Program-made: the position numbers and the translations under genes
Notes under the pieces: generated by a model
Told to the model about the DNA's origin: nothing
Databases searched by the model: none
Seen by the model: only the letters and a program-made list of their open reading frames with translations
Shown: positions 7,981-18,400 of the stretch, one piece after another
How positions within the stretch are numbered: the stretch's first letter is position 1
Layout of the letters: each line of letters begins with the position of its first letter
DNA from: Antarcticibacterium flavum
GTDB taxonomy: Bacteria > Bacteroidota > Bacteroidia > Flavobacteriales > Flavobacteriaceae
Direction: 5' to 3'
Assembly: GCF_006159205.1 (NCBI RefSeq)
Contig: NZ_CP040812.1
Coordinates: forward strand, 2,356,001-2,420,000
DNA: 64,000 nt

Positions 7981-8057
7981 GTTATAAAAAGAAGCTAGAG
8001 TCTAGAGTCTGGACCTGTTATTTTGGAATTGAGAGAAGAGATCAATTAATTAAATAG

Positions 8058-8090
8058 AAAAAGCCCCGCTGTGACCGGGGCTTTTTTATT
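8058..8090. terminator. rho-independent terminator between convergent genes
   Basis: AAAGCCCCG, a 7-base loop, then CGGGGCTTTTTT forms a GC-rich stem with A and T tails on opposite sides. It can serve both the M14 operon (plus) and the GNAT gene (minus). Confidence 0.85.
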
Positions 8091-8131
8091 GGGAGGCAGA
8101 GGCTTTTCCTCGGGTTTCCGAAATCTTTCTG

Positions 8132-8635
8132 CTATAGTACCAGTTCATAACAATGAAAGGGATCTTCGCTTTGTTTGGGAAAAAAGATATTCCCCAGGCG
8201 TTTGTAGCCCCTGCTTTCATAAAATCTATGGTTTCTTTTGTTCTGGCTGAAGGTGTCCAGTCTTACTGAATCATAATTATTCCGGCGGGCGAAATCTTCG
8301 GCAAAATCCATAAGACTTTGGCCATAGCCCTGTCCCCAAACCCCTGGGTGAGTTGCCAGCCTGTGAATGTAAAGGTTGTTGCCGCTTTGGGTTAACCACT
8401 CAATTGGAATATATTCTTCATCCATATGAGCTGTAAGGACAACGATGCCCAGAATTTCCTTTTTCTCTTCCAGTACATACAGTTCTTCTTTATCAATATC
8501 GGCTGCCAGTTTTTCGCGGGAAGGATAATGCTCATTCCATTGAAAGATCCCTTTTTCCTTCATAGCCACGGCACAATCTTCGGTCAGTTTTTTTATTTCC
8601 TGGAGGTCTTCCTTAGTAGCGATCCTTATTTTCAT
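8132..8635 (-). CDS. GNAT family N-acetyltransferase
   Basis: This 167-residue protein has the GNAT fold signature for acetyl-CoA binding, HRLATHPGVWGQGYGQSLM (about residues 91-109, with the Q/RxxGxG/A pattern), followed by the usual late motif RLDTFSQNKRNHRFYESRGY. These enzymes transfer an acetyl group to an amine on a small molecule or protein; the substrate here is unknown. Length is typical. The gene faces the M14 operon across a shared terminator. Confidence 0.85.
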   Translation of the reverse strand: MKIRIATKEDLQEIKKLTEDCAVAMKEKGIFQWNEHYPSREKLAADIDKEELYVLEEKKEILGIVVLTAHMDEEYIPIEWLTQSGNNLYIHRLATHPGVWGQGYGQSLMDFAEDFARRNNYDSVRLDTFSQNKRNHRFYESRGYKRLGNIFFPKQSEDPFHCYELVL

Positions 8636-8681
8636 GTGGGAAATTTGTTTAATCTCTGTGAGATAATATTGGATTTAAAAA

Positions 8682-8712
8682 CAAAAAACCACCCTTAAAA
8701 AGAGTGGTTTTG
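8682..8712 (-). terminator. terminator after tRNA-Ala
   Basis: On the minus strand, AAAACCACTC, a short T-rich loop and GGGTGGTTTTTTG form a stem followed by T residues, immediately downstream of the tRNA 3' end. Confidence 0.7.
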
Positions 8713-8786
8713 TGGAGAATATCGGAGTCGAACCGATGACCTTTTGGCTGCCAGCCAAACGCTCTAGCCAGCTGAGCTAATCCCCC
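8713..8786 (-). tRNA. tRNA-Ala (anticodon GGC)
   Basis: The 74-base minus-strand sequence folds as a tRNA: acceptor stem GGGGGAT pairing with ATTCTCC, D-arm TAGCTCAGCTGGCTAGAGC, anticodon stem TTTGG/CCAAA with loop CTGGCAG giving anticodon GGC, and T-arm ending TCGGTTCGACTCCGA. The third acceptor pair is G3-U70, the hallmark identity element of alanine tRNAs. The discriminator base is A, and the CCA end is not encoded (the next bases are CAA). It is a single tRNA gene followed by its own terminator. Confidence 0.95.
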
Positions 8787-8853
8787 TTGAAGGGCCAAAG
8801 GTAAAACAAAATTTTAAATGTGTAAAATCTTATTTTCTTTTTTAAAAGCGATG

Positions 8854-9741
8854 CTATTTCATCTCTGCCTTAAGTTGTTCTTTGTCTTTTTTCAAAAATT
8901 TCACCGTCCTCTCCAACACATATTGGAATTCTTTAGGAAATTCTTCCTGCTCCCAGGGATGGGAGAGTCCATACACATGATCTGCACTTTCCACCAGCAG
9001 AAGGTCGGGGAAGGGGCTCCATTCAAACAACTGGCCTGAATCACTAATTGGTACAGATGTGTCATTGCTGCCGTGAACAATGAGATGCGGAATTTCGAGC
9101 TCTTTTGCAGCCCTGGAAATATCCAGCCTTTCTTCATTTTCCTGGAAATTGGTATAAAATTGAAAATGGTGTGGCAGCTTCTGGCCTGTACGTGTGTTGA
9201 CGATATAGCTTACCCCTTTCTCACGCCATTTTTCAAGCTCTTTTTCCTCCGGGAAACGCGAGGCAAAATCACTTACAGAAGATAATGTTACCAGCCGGGT
9301 GATCCTTTTATCTTCCGAAGCTTTTATTGTGGCAATGCCTCCTCCACGTGAATGGCCTATCACATTTAAATTAGCGACATCCAGCTGGACCGCATGTTCA
9401 AAGTCTGGCAGTAATATCCAGTCTATAATACTTTGCAGGTCATCCAGTTCCTTGATGTAATTATTGTCTCCAAAGGCTTCAATATCCCGAAATTCCAAAG
9501 GATCATCTGGAGTAATGCCGTTATGGGAAAAATTAAATTTCAGGAAGAAAAAACCTTCCCTTGCAAAATATTCCCCCATTTTTTCCCAGGCTCCCCAGTC
9601 TTTAAATCCCTTATATCCATGACAAAAAAGAATTACCTGCTTTGGTTTGTCATCCTCCCTGAAAATTAGGTCTGTAAGCACAGGTTTGCCATGTTTGCCT
9701 TCTATTTGTAAATTCTTCTTTTTAGTAAGTTCCATATGCAT
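8854..9741 (-). CDS. alpha/beta hydrolase (dienelactone hydrolase/peptidase-like)
   Basis: This 295-residue cytosolic protein has an alpha/beta-hydrolase core: an early HGYKGFKDWGAW loop forming the oxyanion hole, the nucleophile elbow GHSRGGG near residue 130, an aspartate in VHGSNDTSVPISD, and a late histidine in ADHVYGLSHPW. It probably hydrolyses an ester or amide bond; the substrate is unknown. A second in-frame ATG two codons in (MELTKKKN) is an equally good start. Its 5' end overlaps the 3' end of the AddB-like gene by 20 bases, so the two are translationally linked. Confidence 0.82.
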   Translation of the reverse strand: MHMELTKKKNLQIEGKHGKPVLTDLIFREDDKPKQVILFCHGYKGFKDWGAWEKMGEYFAREGFFFLKFNFSHNGITPDDPLEFRDIEAFGDNNYIKELDDLQSIIDWILLPDFEHAVQLDVANLNVIGHSRGGGIATIKASEDKRITRLVTLSSVSDFASRFPEEKELEKWREKGVSYIVNTRTGQKLPHHFQFYTNFQENEERLDISRAAKELEIPHLIVHGSNDTSVPISDSGQLFEWSPFPDLLLVESADHVYGLSHPWEQEEFPKEFQYVLERTVKFLKKDKEQLKAEMK

Positions 9742-12478
9742 TTTTTATTTCTTTTTCAAGAAACGGAATTTTAGGGTCACAGATCTCCTTTATGAGGTAC
9801 TTTAACTGTACTTTAAAGTTTTCCAGGACCTCAGGATCAATATTGTAATTCTTGTTGCGGTCGCGGCTGTGTTCTTTTTTTGCAAATTTGAGGAAACCCT
9901 GTTTCAGGTTTTTAAAGGAGATCACGCCTGCTTCGACCTGTGGCCCGCCACTCCTGTTTTCCAGCAGCATGGTGGCATACATAAGCACCTGGAAAGGTTT
10001 AGAGAACTTGTCGTAATCTGTGATTATATCATCCCAGTTGCATATTTCAAGTTGTGGTTGCTCTACTTTACCAGTTTTATAATCTATTATACGCAGGACA
10101 TCATTATGAATATCAACTCTATCCACATTGCCCCTAATATTCACAGGGAAATCAAGTTCTGGGATATCAAGGGAGGTGCTAAGATTGGCTTCTACTTCCT
10201 TAATAAAAACTTCACTTCCACCCTGCAGGGCGTTGCTTTCCATTTTAAGAAAATTGAGGACATATCTTCTGGCGACCTCAAAAATTAGTAGATTCTTACC
10301 TTTAGAAAGTGGGGCACTGCTATATTCCAGTGTAAATTGCCTTTTAACCTCTGCAGTAGTTGCTTTTCTAAATGCTTCAATATCCTCCAGTGTTAATTGT
10401 TTATCTTTTAACTGGCCATAGAATTCTTCCAGGGTTTTATGAACTACGGTTCCCAGGGTATTGAATGCCACTGTTTCCTCGACTTCCTCTTTATCCCTTA
10501 TTTTTAGGATGTATTGTAAGTAAAAATCCAGTGGGTTCCTTATATAAGTTGTTAAGGCGGAAGGAGAGAAACCCCTTCCTGCAATTTCCCTTATCATCTC
10601 CATTACCTCCGGGGTTTTTTCGACTTCCTGTAGTTGATCCTGCGTGTGTTTGACCTTTGGGGTTATAACAGTAGTGGAAATCTTATGCCTCATTTGTTTT
10701 TCGAGTTCCAGCTGTAACAGGAACCTGCTTTTCTCACCTCCCATGCTTCCTTCAGTATCTGTATTATGCAGGAGATACACTTTTTTAGCCCTTTGAAGTA
10801 GATGATAAAAATGGTAGGTGTAAACAGCATCTTTTTCCTTATAAGTAGGAAGGCCAAAAGTTTTCTTTAGTTCAAAAGGGATAAACGAATTATTGCTTTT
10901 TCCTGCTGGAAGCGTTCCCTCATCTACCGAGGTTAGGATAACTGTCTCAAAATCAAGAACCCTGGATTCCAGCATTCCCATTAACTGCAGACCCTGAAAG
11001 GGTTTTCCCTGGAAATCCAGTGCGTGCAGGCTGCTTATTTCGTTATAGAAGTGGTGCAGTGCATTAATAGATTTGATATGCGGATATTTCTTAAGCAATT
11101 CCTCTAGCTGAAGGGCAACCTGCCGGTATCGATATAAGAATTCCAGGTTAAGGGCGTCTTGCTCTTCATTTAAGCTTTCCTTTATGTGAGATATCAATAA
11201 CAAAATATTCTCAATGGCTTGCCGTGGAGGAGGGCTGGAGGATGGAAAAATGAGTTTTACTGCCTCAGGAACAGGATCTCTGAATAGTTGCTGGATTTGC
11301 TGTGGCGATAGATAGAGCAGGTTCTCATTCTTAATGGCGGCTATAACTTTTCTACACCTGTCCCTGCTTATTCTCTGGATAATTGGATTACTTAGCACAC
11401 TTATCACATCCTTATAATAATACCTGCCATCTTCATTTTTAAAGAATTCAAACATCTTCTCAAATAACAGGGAGAAGTTGCTGTACTTTAAAGGATAACC
11501 CATAGTAATGTTAAGTGCAGGAATATTGTTGGGGATGGAATTAAGGACAGGTAATAATAATGTTTCATCCCCCAGGACGAGGGCTGTATTATCAAGATCT
11601 CCCGGAGGTAAGCTCTCCAATAGTTCTCCTACATATTTGGCCTGGCCTATTTGCTTGGGAATGCCAATGATCTCAATCTCTTTTTCAAGAGAATAGTTGT
11701 TGGAAAGGATCTCAAACCTGTTTTTATCATAATAAGGCCAGGTAGCGGCATACTCCCTTAAAAATAGCCCTGCATCGTGTTCTTTATCCCTAAAATGTAC
11801 CTCATCTAAATCCCAATATACCCTGGCGCCTTTTTCCAGCATTGTTTGAAAGATCCTTTGTTCTGCATTATTAAGGGCATTGAATCCTACAAAGACATGG
11901 GCTGTAGCATTTTCCCCGGCAAACTCTGCTATTTTTTCTGCTGCCTCCCGGTAAACCATCCCCTGGTAGCCCACTGCATTTTGAATAAGGTTCTTTTGGA
12001 GGTCCCGGTAGTAAACTGGTAACTTCTTCCAGAAGGCGAGGTAGTTCTTTACTATATCTGTTTTCTCTTTTGCAAGGGACCAATGGGTAATATCCTGTAT
12101 ATCGGCTAAATAATTAAAGATCTTTTCCTGTGGGATGAGGTATCTGTCTATTTCATTAAAATCATGAATGAGGGTTTGTGCCCAGGAACTAAAATTTTCA
12201 AATTCCTCTGTCTCCTCAGCAGGGGTGCAATTTTTATATACAGAATAAAATTCAAAGAGAGTGGTGGTGTTATCTACGGTAGCCAGTCCTGAGACCTGTT
12301 CAGTGAACTCTTCAATACTTATAATAGCCGGGGAAAATTCCGGTTTTATAATCTGGCTGGAGATCTCCCTGCGCAAAAATGCTCCAGCACGTTTGCTTGG
12401 CAGTATAAAGGTGAGGTTTGATAATGAATCATTAGTTTTTAAAAGGTCCTTGATTACGGTGGTGAGGAAAGATGTCAT
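9722..12478 (-). CDS. PD-(D/E)XK nuclease, AddB-like recombination protein
   Basis: This 918-residue protein has a degenerate helicase-like N-terminal part (FILPSKRAGAFLRREI near the start) and a C-terminal RecB-type nuclease domain with GNVDRVDIHNDVLRIIDYKTG, carrying the D...DxK catalytic residues of the PD-(D/E)XK fold. It also has FSPSALTTYIRNPLDFYLQY, typical of AddB/RecB-family nucleases. It probably pairs with the AddA-like helicase-nuclease at 15443 to resect double-strand breaks for RecA, as AddAB does. The gene is separated from its partner by ompA and kbl, with a terminator just upstream, so it has its own transcription start or relies on read-through. Confidence 0.8.
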   Translation of the reverse strand: MTSFLTTVIKDLLKTNDSLSNLTFILPSKRAGAFLRREISSQIIKPEFSPAIISIEEFTEQVSGLATVDNTTTLFEFYSVYKNCTPAEETEEFENFSSWAQTLIHDFNEIDRYLIPQEKIFNYLADIQDITHWSLAKEKTDIVKNYLAFWKKLPVYYRDLQKNLIQNAVGYQGMVYREAAEKIAEFAGENATAHVFVGFNALNNAEQRIFQTMLEKGARVYWDLDEVHFRDKEHDAGLFLREYAATWPYYDKNRFEILSNNYSLEKEIEIIGIPKQIGQAKYVGELLESLPPGDLDNTALVLGDETLLLPVLNSIPNNIPALNITMGYPLKYSNFSLLFEKMFEFFKNEDGRYYYKDVISVLSNPIIQRISRDRCRKVIAAIKNENLLYLSPQQIQQLFRDPVPEAVKLIFPSSSPPPRQAIENILLLISHIKESLNEEQDALNLEFLYRYRQVALQLEELLKKYPHIKSINALHHFYNEISSLHALDFQGKPFQGLQLMGMLESRVLDFETVILTSVDEGTLPAGKSNNSFIPFELKKTFGLPTYKEKDAVYTYHFYHLLQRAKKVYLLHNTDTEGSMGGEKSRFLLQLELEKQMRHKISTTVITPKVKHTQDQLQEVEKTPEVMEMIREIAGRGFSPSALTTYIRNPLDFYLQYILKIRDKEEVEETVAFNTLGTVVHKTLEEFYGQLKDKQLTLEDIEAFRKATTAEVKRQFTLEYSSAPLSKGKNLLIFEVARRYVLNFLKMESNALQGGSEVFIKEVEANLSTSLDIPELDFPVNIRGNVDRVDIHNDVLRIIDYKTGKVEQPQLEICNWDDIITDYDKFSKPFQVLMYATMLLENRSGGPQVEAGVISFKNLKQGFLKFAKKEHSRDRNKNYNIDPEVLENFKVQLKYLIKEICDPKIPFLEKEIKNAYGTY

Positions 12479-12488
12479 TAGGTAAAAA

Positions 12489-12520
12489 TAAAAAACGCCC
12501 CGATCAATCGGGGCGTTTTC
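12489..12520 (-). terminator. terminator of the OmpA-family gene
   Basis: AAAACGCCCCGA and TCGGGGCGTTTT flank a 4-base loop; the minus-strand copy is followed by TTTTTTATTTTT. It lies 27 bases after the ompA-like stop and 11 bases before the AddB-like start. Confidence 0.85.
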
Positions 12521-12546
12521 ACTTAAATTTTATGAGAAACTATTTC

Positions 12547-13968
12547 CTAGTTATTACCAGTTCTGGTAGTATCTGTTTGAGTCTCATTACTACGGTCTCT
12601 CATTTCTTTGTCTTTATCCAAAGAGATCTCAACACGTCTGTTTTCCTGTCTTCCCTGTGAAGTATTGTTGGAAGCTATAGGTCTTGACTCTCCATAACCT
12701 TCAGAAGTCAATCTGTTGGCAGGAACCCCTTTAGAGACAAGGAATTCTCTTACAGAAGCTGCACGCTCTTTAGAAAGTTGCAGGTTATATTGATCGCTTC
12801 CTGTGCTGTCTGTATGTCCTTCAATGTGGAATACAGTATTGTCATATTCAGCCATTATATCAGCGATAGATTCAAGAGCTTCTTCAGACTCAGATCTAAT
12901 GGTCGCTTTATTAAGGTCAAACAATACAGTCTTGGAATATTCGTTCAATTCAGAAACCACCTCAGCAGTTGGCTCTGGACACCCGTTGTTTTCAACAGTT
13001 CCCGGAGTATCTGGACACTCATCATCTTTATCTAATACACCATCACCGTCACGGTCTTCATAAGGACATCCGTTGTTTTCAGCCGGACCTGCCTCATTAG
13101 GACATTCGTCTTTGTTATCTGGCACACCGTCACCGTCAGAATCTGGACATCCGTTAAATTCAGCCGTTCCAGCTTCGTTAGGACATTCATCCTGTGGATC
13201 TGGGATTCCATCACCATCGGTATCAGGACATCCGTCGAATTCGATCATACCAGGAGTGTTAGGACAGGCATCAAGGTGATCTGGCACGCCGTCACCATCA
13301 GAATCTGGACAACCGTTAAATTCAGGTAATCCCGGAGTTTCAGGACATTCATCATCCTTGTCATAAATTCCATCCCCATCGGTATCCATACCACCAAAGA
13401 TGAATTTTAGACCTGCACTATGTTGAAAATGAGGAAATGCCTCATCTTTAAACGCATGCTTGTAAGTTGATTGAAGGCTAAGGGCCACATTGTCTGTGAA
13501 CCAAAAACTTAATCCTGCTGAACCGTTTAATGTAGCGGCACCTTCACTATCTAGCCAGGTGTAACCACCACCAATACCAATATTTGGATCTAACCAACCG
13601 TCATTCAATAAAGCTCTTAGGCTATACTTTATAGTACCGTCCAGAGCATAATATGAAAGGTCATTAAGGCTTTCTTCCCCAAATTTACTTATTTGATTAA
13701 CAGAACCTGCAGCCTCAAATACCAAACCACTACCTATGTAACGGCCAACAGATATTCTTGAAACAGCCGGTAGAATATTCCAGTGGTCTGCAGCATTGAA
13801 ATATTGATCAAACCATCCTCCGGCAGGAGCGTCTTCTCCTGTTGGGTAAAGGTCAACCGCATTTACGCCAATTCCTATGGCCCAAGGGTTATTTTCATCC
13901 TGCGCCTGTACAGCACTAAAGCTGAGCACAAGTAATGAAGCTAATAAAAATCTGCTAAGATGTTTCAT
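12547..13968 (-). CDS. OmpA-family outer-membrane protein with TSP type-3 repeats
   Basis: This 473-residue protein starts at MKHLSRFLLASL, with a signal peptide ending at about residue 22 (AVQAQDE). Next comes a beta-barrel region of about 210 residues, then five to six acidic DxDGDGxxD repeats (thrombospondin type-3, calcium binding), and a C-terminal OmpA peptidoglycan-binding domain (TVLFDLNKATIRSES, HTDSTGSDQYNLQLS, ASVREFLVSKG). It anchors the outer membrane to the cell wall. The upstream in-frame ATG at 14079 is rejected because it lies beyond a strong promoter at 14002-14032. Flavobacterial relatives are among the most abundant outer-membrane proteins. Confidence 0.92.
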   Translation of the reverse strand: MKHLSRFLLASLLVLSFSAVQAQDENNPWAIGIGVNAVDLYPTGEDAPAGGWFDQYFNAADHWNILPAVSRISVGRYIGSGLVFEAAGSVNQISKFGEESLNDLSYYALDGTIKYSLRALLNDGWLDPNIGIGGGYTWLDSEGAATLNGSAGLSFWFTDNVALSLQSTYKHAFKDEAFPHFQHSAGLKFIFGGMDTDGDGIYDKDDECPETPGLPEFNGCPDSDGDGVPDHLDACPNTPGMIEFDGCPDTDGDGIPDPQDECPNEAGTAEFNGCPDSDGDGVPDNKDECPNEAGPAENNGCPYEDRDGDGVLDKDDECPDTPGTVENNGCPEPTAEVVSELNEYSKTVLFDLNKATIRSESEEALESIADIMAEYDNTVFHIEGHTDSTGSDQYNLQLSKERAASVREFLVSKGVPANRLTSEGYGESRPIASNNTSQGRQENRRVEISLDKDKEMRDRSNETQTDTTRTGNN

Positions 13969-14001
13969 ATTTGTTAATTTAGTTTTAAGTGTTAATTCAA
14001 G

Positions 14002-14032
14002 CAAAAGTATGCGGTAAATCAATATTAACAAA
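14002..14032 (-). promoter_or_regulatory. complete -33/-7 promoter of the OmpA-family gene
   Basis: On the minus strand TTTG (14032-14029) is followed after 19 bases by TACTTTTG (14009-14002). Both match the Bacteroidetes sigma consensus (TTTG, 17-23 bases, TAnnTTTG). The start codon at 13968 follows after 33 bases. Confidence 0.75.
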
Positions 14033-14214
14033 GCTAAAAATAATAAAGTTTTCTTAATTAAGCCGCAAATGCTGCACATTAAAAGGGCTTGTTAAGCCTT
14101 TGTACTTGTGAGTTTTACAATTAAACTTCCATTTATTATGATTTACAAAAAAGCAAAATATATACTTATTAAATATCAATTTTGTAAATTTTTAACAAAT
14201 AATTAATCCGGGTT

Positions 14215-15411
14215 TTAGCCTATAACTTTGAGCTCCCGGCCAACTTTTTTGAAAGCTTCTATAGCTTTATCCAAATGTTCTTTTTCGTGAGCTGCAGATA
14301 GCTGTACCCGTATCCTGGCCTTGCCTTTAGGGACAACCGGGTAAAAGAAACCAATGACATATATACCTTCCTCCAGGAGCATATCTGCCATATCCTGTGA
14401 TAGTTGTGCGTCATATAGCATCACCGGAACAATTGCCGATTCCCCGTCTATAATGTCGAATCCCGCAGCTTTCATTTCCTTCTTAAAATAAGCAGTGTTT
14501 TCATGCAATTTGTCTCTTAAAGAGGTGTCTTTCTTTAACATGTCAAACACCTTGATGGAAGCTCCCACAATTGCGGGGGCAAGGGAGTTTGAGAACAAAT
14601 ATGGTCGGGATCGCTGGCGAAGGATCTCAATGATCTCCTTTTTTGCTGTGGTATACCCCCCCATTGCACCGCCCAGGGCTTTCCCCAGGGTCCCGGTAAT
14701 TATATCAACTCTTCCAAGGACATTCTTTTCCTCCAGTGTTCCTATTCCACTTTCACCAATGAACCCGGTCGCATGACATTCATCTATCATTACCATTGCA
14801 TCATATTGCTCTGCCAGGTCACAAATTTTATCCAGGGGAGCCAGAAGGCCATCCATGGAAAAGACCCCATCTGTAACTATGATCTTAAATCTTGCACCTT
14901 TCTCGTTGGCAGCTTTAAGCTGGGCCTCCAGGTCTTCCATGTTACCATTTTCATAACGGTATCTTGCAGCTTTACAAAGTCTAACCCCATCTATTATAGA
15001 GGCATGGTTAAGGGAGTCGCTTATGATAGCATCCTCTGCTGTGAGTAAGGGTTCAAACACCCCGCCATTGGCATCAAAGGCTGCGGCATATAATATAGTA
15101 TCCTCTGTACCATAAAAATCGGCAATTTTTGCTTCCAGTTCTTTGTGAATATCCTGGGTCCCGCATATAAACCGAACGCTGGACATTCCAAAACCATGGG
15201 AGTCAAGCGTATCCTTGGCAGCCTGGATGACCTCGGGATGAGAGGAAAGCCCCAGATAGTTATTAGCACAAAAATTTATTACCTCCTGTCCTGTGGATAT
15301 TTTAATCACGGCATCCTGTGGGGAGGTTATGATCCTTTCTTTTTTATAAAGGCCGTTGGCCTTAATTTCTTCTAATTCCTTTTGTAATTGGTCTTTTATT
15401 GCTCCGTACAT
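14215..15411 (-). CDS. kbl: glycine C-acetyltransferase (2-amino-3-ketobutyrate CoA ligase)
   Basis: This 398-residue PLP enzyme of the alpha-oxoamine synthase family matches Kbl throughout: [17 protein letters not shown] near residue 50, [13 protein letters not shown] before the cofactor aspartate, [10 protein letters not shown], and the PLP lysine in [13 protein letters not shown] near residue 240. Kbl splits 2-amino-3-ketobutyrate with CoA into glycine and acetyl-CoA, the second step of threonine degradation. Threonine dehydrogenase is not in the window. The ATG at 15411 gives the usual family length. It lies between the AddA-like gene and ompA on the same strand. Confidence 0.92.
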   Translation of the reverse strand: MYGAIKDQLQKELEEIKANGLYKKERIITSPQDAVIKISTGQEVINFCANNYLGLSSHPEVIQAAKDTLDSHGFGMSSVRFICGTQDIHKELEAKIADFYGTEDTILYAAAFDANGGVFEPLLTAEDAIISDSLNHASIIDGVRLCKAARYRYENGNMEDLEAQLKAANEKGARFKIIVTDGVFSMDGLLAPLDKICDLAEQYDAMVMIDECHATGFIGESGIGTLEEKNVLGRVDIITGTLGKALGGAMGGYTTAKKEIIEILRQRSRPYLFSNSLAPAIVGASIKVFDMLKKDTSLRDKLHENTAYFKKEMKAAGFDIIDGESAIVPVMLYDAQLSQDMADMLLEEGIYVIGFFYPVVPKGKARIRVQLSAAHEKEHLDKAIEAFKKVGRELKVIG

Positions 15412-15442
15412 ATTTTTCAGTTTTTACAAAATTAAACATCTT

Positions 15443-18400
15443 TTATACAATGCTAAGGCTTACTTCCTCATTAATATATATGAGGATCTTTTTTTCCACC
15501 TCATATCCCATAGATTCCAGTGTTCCGGCATATTGCTGCATTTGCTCCCGGTGCTGGGGCTGGAGTTTGCCTGTTTTATAATCAAGTATAGTTACTCTGT
15601 TGCCTTCAAAATTGAGCCTGTCTGGCCTCAGGACCTCCCCTCCCGGACTTATAATATCCCTTTCTCTCTTCACAATTGCATCCTCTCTAAAATAAGTGGC
15701 CAACTGGGGATGCGTGACTACCTGTGACAAAAGTTCTTTCATTTGAGTCTGTGTGGCGGGATCCTTCTCCTCCTTTTTTAGAAATTTCTCCATGGCGGGA
15801 CCAATATCCTTAGTGGTATCGGTTTCTGAAAGTATATTGTGAACGAGATTACCCGTATTGACAGCAGTCTCCCTGTTGGACCCCCACATGCTTCCGGTAT
15901 GCGTTACGATCCTGACTACTTCATTTTGTGTAGAGGAACTAATATATGTTTTAGGGTTAACCGCATCTATGATCTCAATCTCCGCTACCTTGTATTCAGT
16001 ACTTCCAAAGTAATAGGAGGAGCTATCTGTCCACAATCCCCGGGATTTTAGATAACCTATGAGAAGACCCGAAACCCTGTCCTCATATTCCTGCCCTTTT
16101 TTAAGGTCAAGGGAGGAGATAATATATAAATGCCTGGATGCCCTTGTAAAGGCAACATACAGGATATTAATGGCATCAAATTCTGTTTGTGACACCAATT
16201 CTTGATAAGCATTTTCCTCGAATTCACCCCAATTGAGCATTTTAGACGATGCCTTAAAATAGCTAAACGGGATCTCTGCCAGGTCCTCGGGCAGTGGAAG
16301 CCATAGCGACTCCTTGCTTATGTCCCGTATCTTAGTATTGGCAAATGGATATATGACCACCGGGAATTCTAAACCCTTTGATTTATGAATAGTCATTATT
16401 TGGATCGCATTGCCGGTTTTAGGAACAGATATGCTTAGCCTTTCACGCTCCTGCTCCCAATATTCCAGGAATTGGGTAATACTCACGGGGGAACCGGTGG
16501 TTTTTTCAAAAACAAAATCAAGATAGAATTGAATATAGGCGTTTGAACCCTCAACAAGGGAAAAACTTCTTAAGATATATTCTGCCGCTTCAAAAATTGA
16601 CAACTCTCTAATTTGCGACAAATTAAAATATAAGTCATAATCCTCCAGCCAGTTGAAAAATTCAGTTTCATCCAGCTCCAGGCTGGTTGAAATAAGACGA
16701 TGGCCGTCATCAACATCCAATTTTTCAACAAGAAATTTTAAAACTTTCCATTTGAGTTGTTTGTCTTCCGGATTTAAGGAGAATTCCAGAAGTGTGTTTA
16801 TAAAAATCACTTCTGGGGAATTTGACACTAAAAGAGATTCCGAAGAAACAATAGTGAGGCCCTTTTCGCTTAAAAAATTTGCTATAGTAAAACTCTGGTT
16901 CCTTGTCCTTGTGAGAATGCAAATGTCACTTTTTGGCACTTTCTTTTCTTCCAGCTCCTGTATGATCTCAAAAACCCTTTCAGGTTGCATTTCTTTTTCC
17001 TGTTCAGAATTTTCAGTTTCGAGGAAATCTATTTGCACATAGCCGGGATTTTCTTTTTTAGCCTTTTGACCACTTGCCTTAAAGAGTTCACGGTAATCCT
17101 GTTTTTCAAACTTTTCAGCCAGGAAACTAAAAAAAGAATTGTTGAATTCCACAATCTCCCTGGAGCTTCTGTAATTATATGGCAAATTTGTTACTTCTTT
17201 TTCAACGTTAAAAGGATTTGAATCTCCATAAAGGTCAATGAATTGCTCTGCCTTTCCTCCCCTGAACCTGTAAATGGACTGCTTGGCATCGCCTACCAAT
17301 GTTAAGCAGGCCGGTTCACTATTTCCTGAAAAAGCTGAAAGGGCGTGGTCTATTAAGGGAGTGATATTGGTCCATTGCATTTGGGAGGTGTCTTGAAATT
17401 CATCTATAAAGTAGTTGCGATAGCGTTCTCCAAGACGTTCATAAATGAAAGGTGCCGGTTGATCCTTCACCTGTGCTGCAATAGTTGGGTTGAAGTCTGA
17501 GATCAAAACAAGGGATCGTTCCCTCTTTATGTGTTCCATCTCGCTTGCAATTTCGCTTAACAGGGAAAGTGGGGTTATGGTAAAAAATAGCTCCCGCAGG
17601 TATTCCCGCCTTATGATGGCTGTTTTGGAGGAGTCGAATAAAAGCGCAATTTCCTGTTGTCTGTCGTCCAGGATGTCTTTTTTATCCTGAGGGACACTTG
17701 CGGCATAAAGCCTATCTGTGGCAATATTTTCCTGCCAGTTTGCCGTGAAATTAACTTTATAATCCCCCGATTTTAGTTTGCTGAAGTATGAAAACACATA
17801 CCCACCTTTAAAATCCTTTTTTGAGAGATTTCCTTCCTCTACTATGGTAAAAAAATGATTGGCAATAGTGGCAATATTTTCCTCTGAAGTTTTTATAAGG
17901 GATTTTACTCTGTCTGAAAATTTCCTGTAGTCCTCCAGGCTTTTCTCTTTTAAGAACTTTAGATGTTTTTGATTGCCTTCATTCAACAGGATCTTTGCGA
18001 ATTTATTAAGGTCTTTTGTGATATCCCAGCTTTTATCCTCATCGGTCTTTGTAAGGGTGAAATTAACCAGCACCCTAGTAAGTTCCCTGTCTTCTCCCGC
18101 CCTGTTGATCACCCTGTCCACAGCCTCCTGCAGTATTTGTTGCGTGTTCATTTCAACCTCAAAATTTACCGGGATACCAAGATCCTTGGCGAAGGTCCTT
18201 ATGATCTTATGGGTGAACCTGTCTATGGTAGAAATATCAAAAGATGCATAATTATGCAAAATGCTTTTAAGGATCTTCCCGGCTTTCACACTTATCTCCT
18301 TATCGGTTTGCCCGGTTTCCTTAACCAGATCATCCAGGAGGTTTTGATAGGAGGGCTGGCAGGTATCCCTTGAAAGGGCATATAGGGCAGCTATTACCCG

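Noticed and set aside
13969..14079. longer start for the OmpA protein
   Set aside because: The extra N-terminus spans a consensus promoter; the signal peptide begins at the ATG at 13968.
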